Assembly: GCF_032854445.1 (NCBI RefSeq)
Contig: NC_088301.1
Span: forward strand, 41,907,116 to 41,971,115
DNA length: 64,000 bases
DNA from: Liolophura sinensis
Lineage: Eukaryota; Mollusca; Polyplacophora; Chitonida; Chitonidae
Direction: 5' to 3'
The notes below the pieces were generated by a model. That model was not told the origin of the DNA. It searched no databases and saw only the letters and a program-made list of their open reading frames with translations. The stretch's first letter is position 1, and every line of letters starts with the position of its first letter. The translations under genes and the position numbers were made by a program. Of the stretch, positions 59,913 through 64,000 are shown piece after piece.

Positions 59913-61227
59913 GGGCTGTTTTGAGGATTAATTTTTGTACAACATGTTTTTGGTCGATAGATTTTGTTTATTTATTGTGCACTGCGCATTGTCACTTGAC
60001 GTTTGTCTATCAGTTCATTGTTACAGTTTTAAGAAAAACATCTTGTGATGTTGTATTTGTGTTAATATGCCGTTTATCGAACATAAACTGTAAGTTTCCT
60101 CTGTGAAAGCAGCTTGTTTCAGTTTTGAGATGAATAAGACATCTTTCTTATGTAAGCATTGATAAAATGGCAAAAGGATGTCAACCACATAACAGTCTAG
60201 TGTTGTTTTTCTCATGATTTGCTTCTCATCAGCGTTATGTTGCTATTATTGTTATATGAGCGTGGGCTCTCGGTAAGTTTTTTCCCCAAGTATGCAAATT
60301 TACAACCTATCGTCCGCACATTTTCACAACAGTTTACATTACTGTTGAACAGCCAAAAAATAGAGTCAAATACCTTAAATACGTAGTCCAGAATATTGTT
60401 ATGTAAAATTACAAGGATGAAATTCCATTGTCAGTTTTCCTTGCCATCATAAAAAAAAACTTGTCTAACGATCAGACACCCAGGTGTCGGGTTCAATCTC
60501 AATTTTGAACAGAAAAGTTTCGCCAGCGTAGTATAACACATTGCTCCTTGCTAAAGCATTACTGGGCAGGTCGGTCGGTCGACAGAATCGTTTCGCTGCG
60601 GAATTCACTTGCTATAAACCATTATGGCATACACTCTGGGCGAGCTCAGCTGATTAGATAGTAGTGTCTTTTGGTTACGTGCTGGAGCGTTGGTCAGTTT
60701 ACTTGCAAAACTTAATTAATTGGCACTAAACTGACTGCCATCATAAATGATATATACGAAAAATTCCTGAGTAAAGCAACAATGACATATTAAGTTTAGC
60801 TGCTTGCAGTTTGACGGCTTCCAAACAGCTTTTTCTTGACTATAGATACTTGACCTCGAGGACTAACAATCAGTGTAAATGCGCAGTCGGTAGTTAAAAT
60901 CGCTGAATTTCTACGATAGCCATAGTCTGTTTGATTGTTTTACAAACCAGCAGACGTCAGAGAGCACGCAAAGGGTTATAACAGTAGTAGAAAATAGTAG
61001 TAGTCGTGGGTAGTTTTCAGGTGGTGTGTGAATACCACATAGAGGTCTTCATTGTCACTCATTTTCAGCTTCATGGAGGTAATAGTTTCCGGTCACCTGA
61101 TATCCAAAAACCCGATCGAGATTTGATTGCTATTTACAGGAAAACTACGTCATAAGGTGAAAAAGGTAGAATCGTTTTCATAGGCCAAACTACATTTAAC
61201 TGCATATTTTTTGTTAAAATGTGTAAA
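59913..61227. other. 3' UTR and flank of the bZIP gene
   Basis: No perfect AATAAA was noted close to the stop; weaker variants occur. A tRNA-like scrap at about 60462-60505 (GGGTTCAATCTC) may be a SINE remnant. Confidence 0.35.
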
Positions 61228-61358
61228 AAGGTCCGCGGGAAGGTCTGCCAGAGACCTGCTCGGTTTCCTCCCACCATAATGCTGGCCGCCGTCGTACAAG
61301 TGAAATATTCTTGAGTACAGCGTAAAACAGCTGGTTAATCTAATAAATAAATAAATAT
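61228..61358 (+). mobile_element. 5'-truncated SINE S1
   Basis: It contains GGGAAGGTCTGCCAG, CTCGGTTTCCTCCCACCATA, GGCCGCCGTCGTACAAGTGA and TTGAGTACAGCGTAAAAC, ending in AATAAATAAATA. Its 5' half and head are missing. Confidence 0.8.
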
Positions 61359-64000
61359 GAATAGGTCATCACGTGACGCACTTTTACAGTTCTCAACCGA
61401 TTTGAATACATTTTTCAAACTTTATAGGTAAATAAGGTCTGCATGCATACTGTATTTCACAGCAATCACAAAAGCGGCTATGGAAACGTTTCCTGAAGGA
61501 TCTCCAATAGGGAGGCTAACTACGTCACCGTTCCCGTAAAGTTTTATATGCCCGTTCATATTCCAAATGACGTGATAATGAACATTGTAAGAAATAAGAG
61601 CAGCAGTTTTCTAGAAAGAATGACAAAATGCTAATTCCAAAAGAATGGTCTGAGCAAGAACAATAGGCTTCCAGCTTTAAGTTTAGCAAAATATTAAAAG
61701 TGAACTGCATGTAGGACCTAACGTTTGACCATAAATCTGTGTCAATACATGTTTTCGCCGCTTTGGTTAATCTTTGTATGCAAAAAATATGTGTCTGTGG
61801 TTTAGTAATACAAAGCAACATAGATGTCTCATATAAGAATCAGTTTGTAGACAAGGGCGAAATCGAATGATATTATACAACATAATGTGAAAATAGTGCA
61901 TGTTTCCTTGCAGTGCTTGTGATCTACCTCTATAGCCTTACGACGACGTCTTTGGATAAGAATGTGTTTTAGTTACTAAACAAAGTGGGTTGGTTTCACC
62001 AGTTTTGCTTTCACTCCGATTTAAAAGGGAAATCTTACGCAAGTCTCCAATGAAATAAATAACCAAAACCACAGTCATTCATGGACGAGGTGTGGAAGTA
62101 TGAATTAAGATCAAATAGCATTAACAGTTTCGGCGCAAGCGGAAAGCTTTTTCAGAATTCATGCGAAATTGAGGGATTCAATGTAACTTCTGGTTTGACG
62201 ATTCCTGTGTTATACAGTATGCATATAGTCGCACCGCTACTGTAGTGAATTCTCTTCAACAAAAACAACAATGGTCATTTCTTCCCATAGTGCTCAATCG
62301 ATGCATCAGGGGCGTAAACAAAACAAATTTGTCTATCCTTTCGCTCCATTGCGGTTTGCGTTAAGTGTCAGAACAAGGATAGCATTTTACAGACCAGGTG
62401 AGAATGATCAGTATACATTCAAACACATGTACAAATCACTGTGAAACTGCAGAAATAAGAATATTTGTAATCTTCAAAACACTTCTACTAAAGAAGCATT
62501 TATACTGTATGTCACCGCTAACGTCTTTTCAACTGAACTGTGGACAAACGTACCCCTTGATGTAATATACCTCAGCCTACACCAGAAATCATCGAGTCAT
62601 CTCCTCATATACAGTATATTGTTAAAGAGAATTTTTTAGAGAATTTTTCGGGAAGATCTCTATGAAACGAGACAGATATGGTTGAAATAACTCACACCAA
62701 TGGCGGAGTTAGTCAATTCTAGAAACACTGTATATGTCTCTAGATTACTAGGTAGACCTACACATCAGCCATTCGGACCACATTTCCGCTATGTTAAATT
62801 GTTTAGGAAGAAAAACTCTCGTATACCTCTAGTTAGATGTCACAAAACACCAATTTCTCTGTGTGATAACTGATTCATAGGTGCTTATAAATGGAGAAAT
62901 TTCATTCCATCTTTATTCCAGTATAGTAAGAGAATAATCTTAAAAAGCGAAAGAAGTGATTACATTGCTATGTTCAGATCTATGTTGCTTACAAAACAAA
63001 AATATGTACTGGTAGTATGTAAGAATTTTTTCCTTCACATATACCTGTGAATAAATATTTATCAATCGTTTTCAATCAATGTTTAATTCAAACAATAATA
63101 CATCCATAGGAAACTTTTTAGAAAATTTGGCAAGTTCTCTCGCTAGAACTTTACTCAAAACCAAAACTTTTCAGACAATGCACTAAAAGACGGAGAGAAG
63201 TTAACTCGAACCCTTTAATTCAACCACTTTGAAAATTTACACTGTCTTCCTTCATGCACTCCACATGACCCATTTGTTGTTTATACCGTTGTGTATAAAG
63301 GTCTATGAGTAGACCATTGGAATACTTCAGTTGAAGATCTCTAATGTGAGGTATTTTGAATAATTTATCAACCATCTGAACAAAACTAGACCAACTTTTG
63401 ATACACTCAAGAACATTGGATATACACAGACTAAACGAGCCAGTCATATGGCTTGAGATTTTCTGGGTGAACCATTCAACGTGCATTTCAGACCATCAGT
63501 CGATTTGATGGAGGTTCACCTGGTGCCGGTAATTTGTCTTTTTTAGTCACATAATCAATACCATTTACAACCTCCGTGTTACTGCAACAAGGTATTTCGC
63601 ACTGTCATACCTCACTGATTCCACGTCCAGGTCTCGGAGCTTGCCACCAAAATGTCGAACAATGCATTGCCACGTACAATAAAACCGTCTGTTCACAGAC
63701 GAGTCATCTTATCATCTGGATAAGTCTTAGAGTTATTTCCCCTTGCCGGTAAAACGCAGATGTCCAGCACAGCACAATCGTCACACAAAAAAGTTAATTC
63801 ACGAAATTATCTCACGTTTTAAGTTCACACCATGAGAGACAAACTGCCACCTTGCAATCGAAGGCCTAATAACAGCATGAATGAATACAAATGTATATGA
63901 CAGCATGTGTCATGGGTGACACGACTGTCCTTCATCATATCCCTATGCAGCTGAATGTCTACCCGTTTCTGCTCTCCGTTCACCTGGGCGCGCCTGCTTC
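61359..64000. other. Non-coding, nothing recognised
   Basis: The largest open frame is 88 codons on the minus strand at 63220-63486 and has no recognisable family motif. No RNA gene or clear repeat is seen. Confidence 0.35.

Noticed and set aside
63220-63486. 88-codon minus-strand frame as a gene
   Set aside because: The protein looks unremarkable, with no known motif or neighbouring exons. It may be a chance frame.

Overview
The window looks like nuclear DNA of a lophotrochozoan animal, most probably a mollusc. Its genes have spliced GT-AG exons, it is AT-rich, it carries one 200-base assembly gap, and it holds many copies of a tRNA-derived SINE whose 3' end reads like the SINE tails I know from bivalve and gastropod genomes. 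The exact species cannot be read from the sequence.

The first 40 kb is a cluster of four paralogues of the proton/myo-inositol cotransporter SLC2A13 (HMIT), a 12-helix sugar-porter of the major facilitator superfamily. All share a nine-exon plan with the same intron phases and the HMIT extracellular Cys motif CX2CX5CX2C. They alternate in direction: A (+, 3227-7538, first exon not in the window), B (-, 10270-15895, complete and intact, 596 residues), C (+, 22035-28390, exon 5 lost in the gap, one frame break in exon 7) and D (-, 32144-40433, several frame breaks, probable pseudogene or error-ridden assembly). A faces B and C faces D tail to tail, while B and C are head to head. Exon lengths pair A with B and C with D, so each convergent pair probably arose as an inverted tandem duplication.

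Introns and spacers are full of small repeats. There are about a dozen SINE copies, several with perfect target-site duplications; a second SINE family; a palindromic MITE with CRE-type motifs (two copies); a second foldback repeat family; a Penelope-like reverse transcriptase relic; a LINE scrap; and a 50-bp minisatellite that starts on the 5' splice site of exon 4 in copy C. In copy D a SINE has landed 12 bp from the same splice site.

From 40.4 to 58.5 kb I find no convincing host gene. This stretch holds fossil retroelement pieces (a Ty3/gypsy-like integrase region near 44-45 kb and gag-like minus-strand reading frames near 42.5-43.6 kb), SINEs, minisatellites and microsatellites. At 58551-59912 lies an intronless coding region for a 453-residue NFIL3/PAR-type bZIP transcription factor with an unusual second coiled coil at its C-terminus. 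The last 4 kb shows only a SINE fragment.
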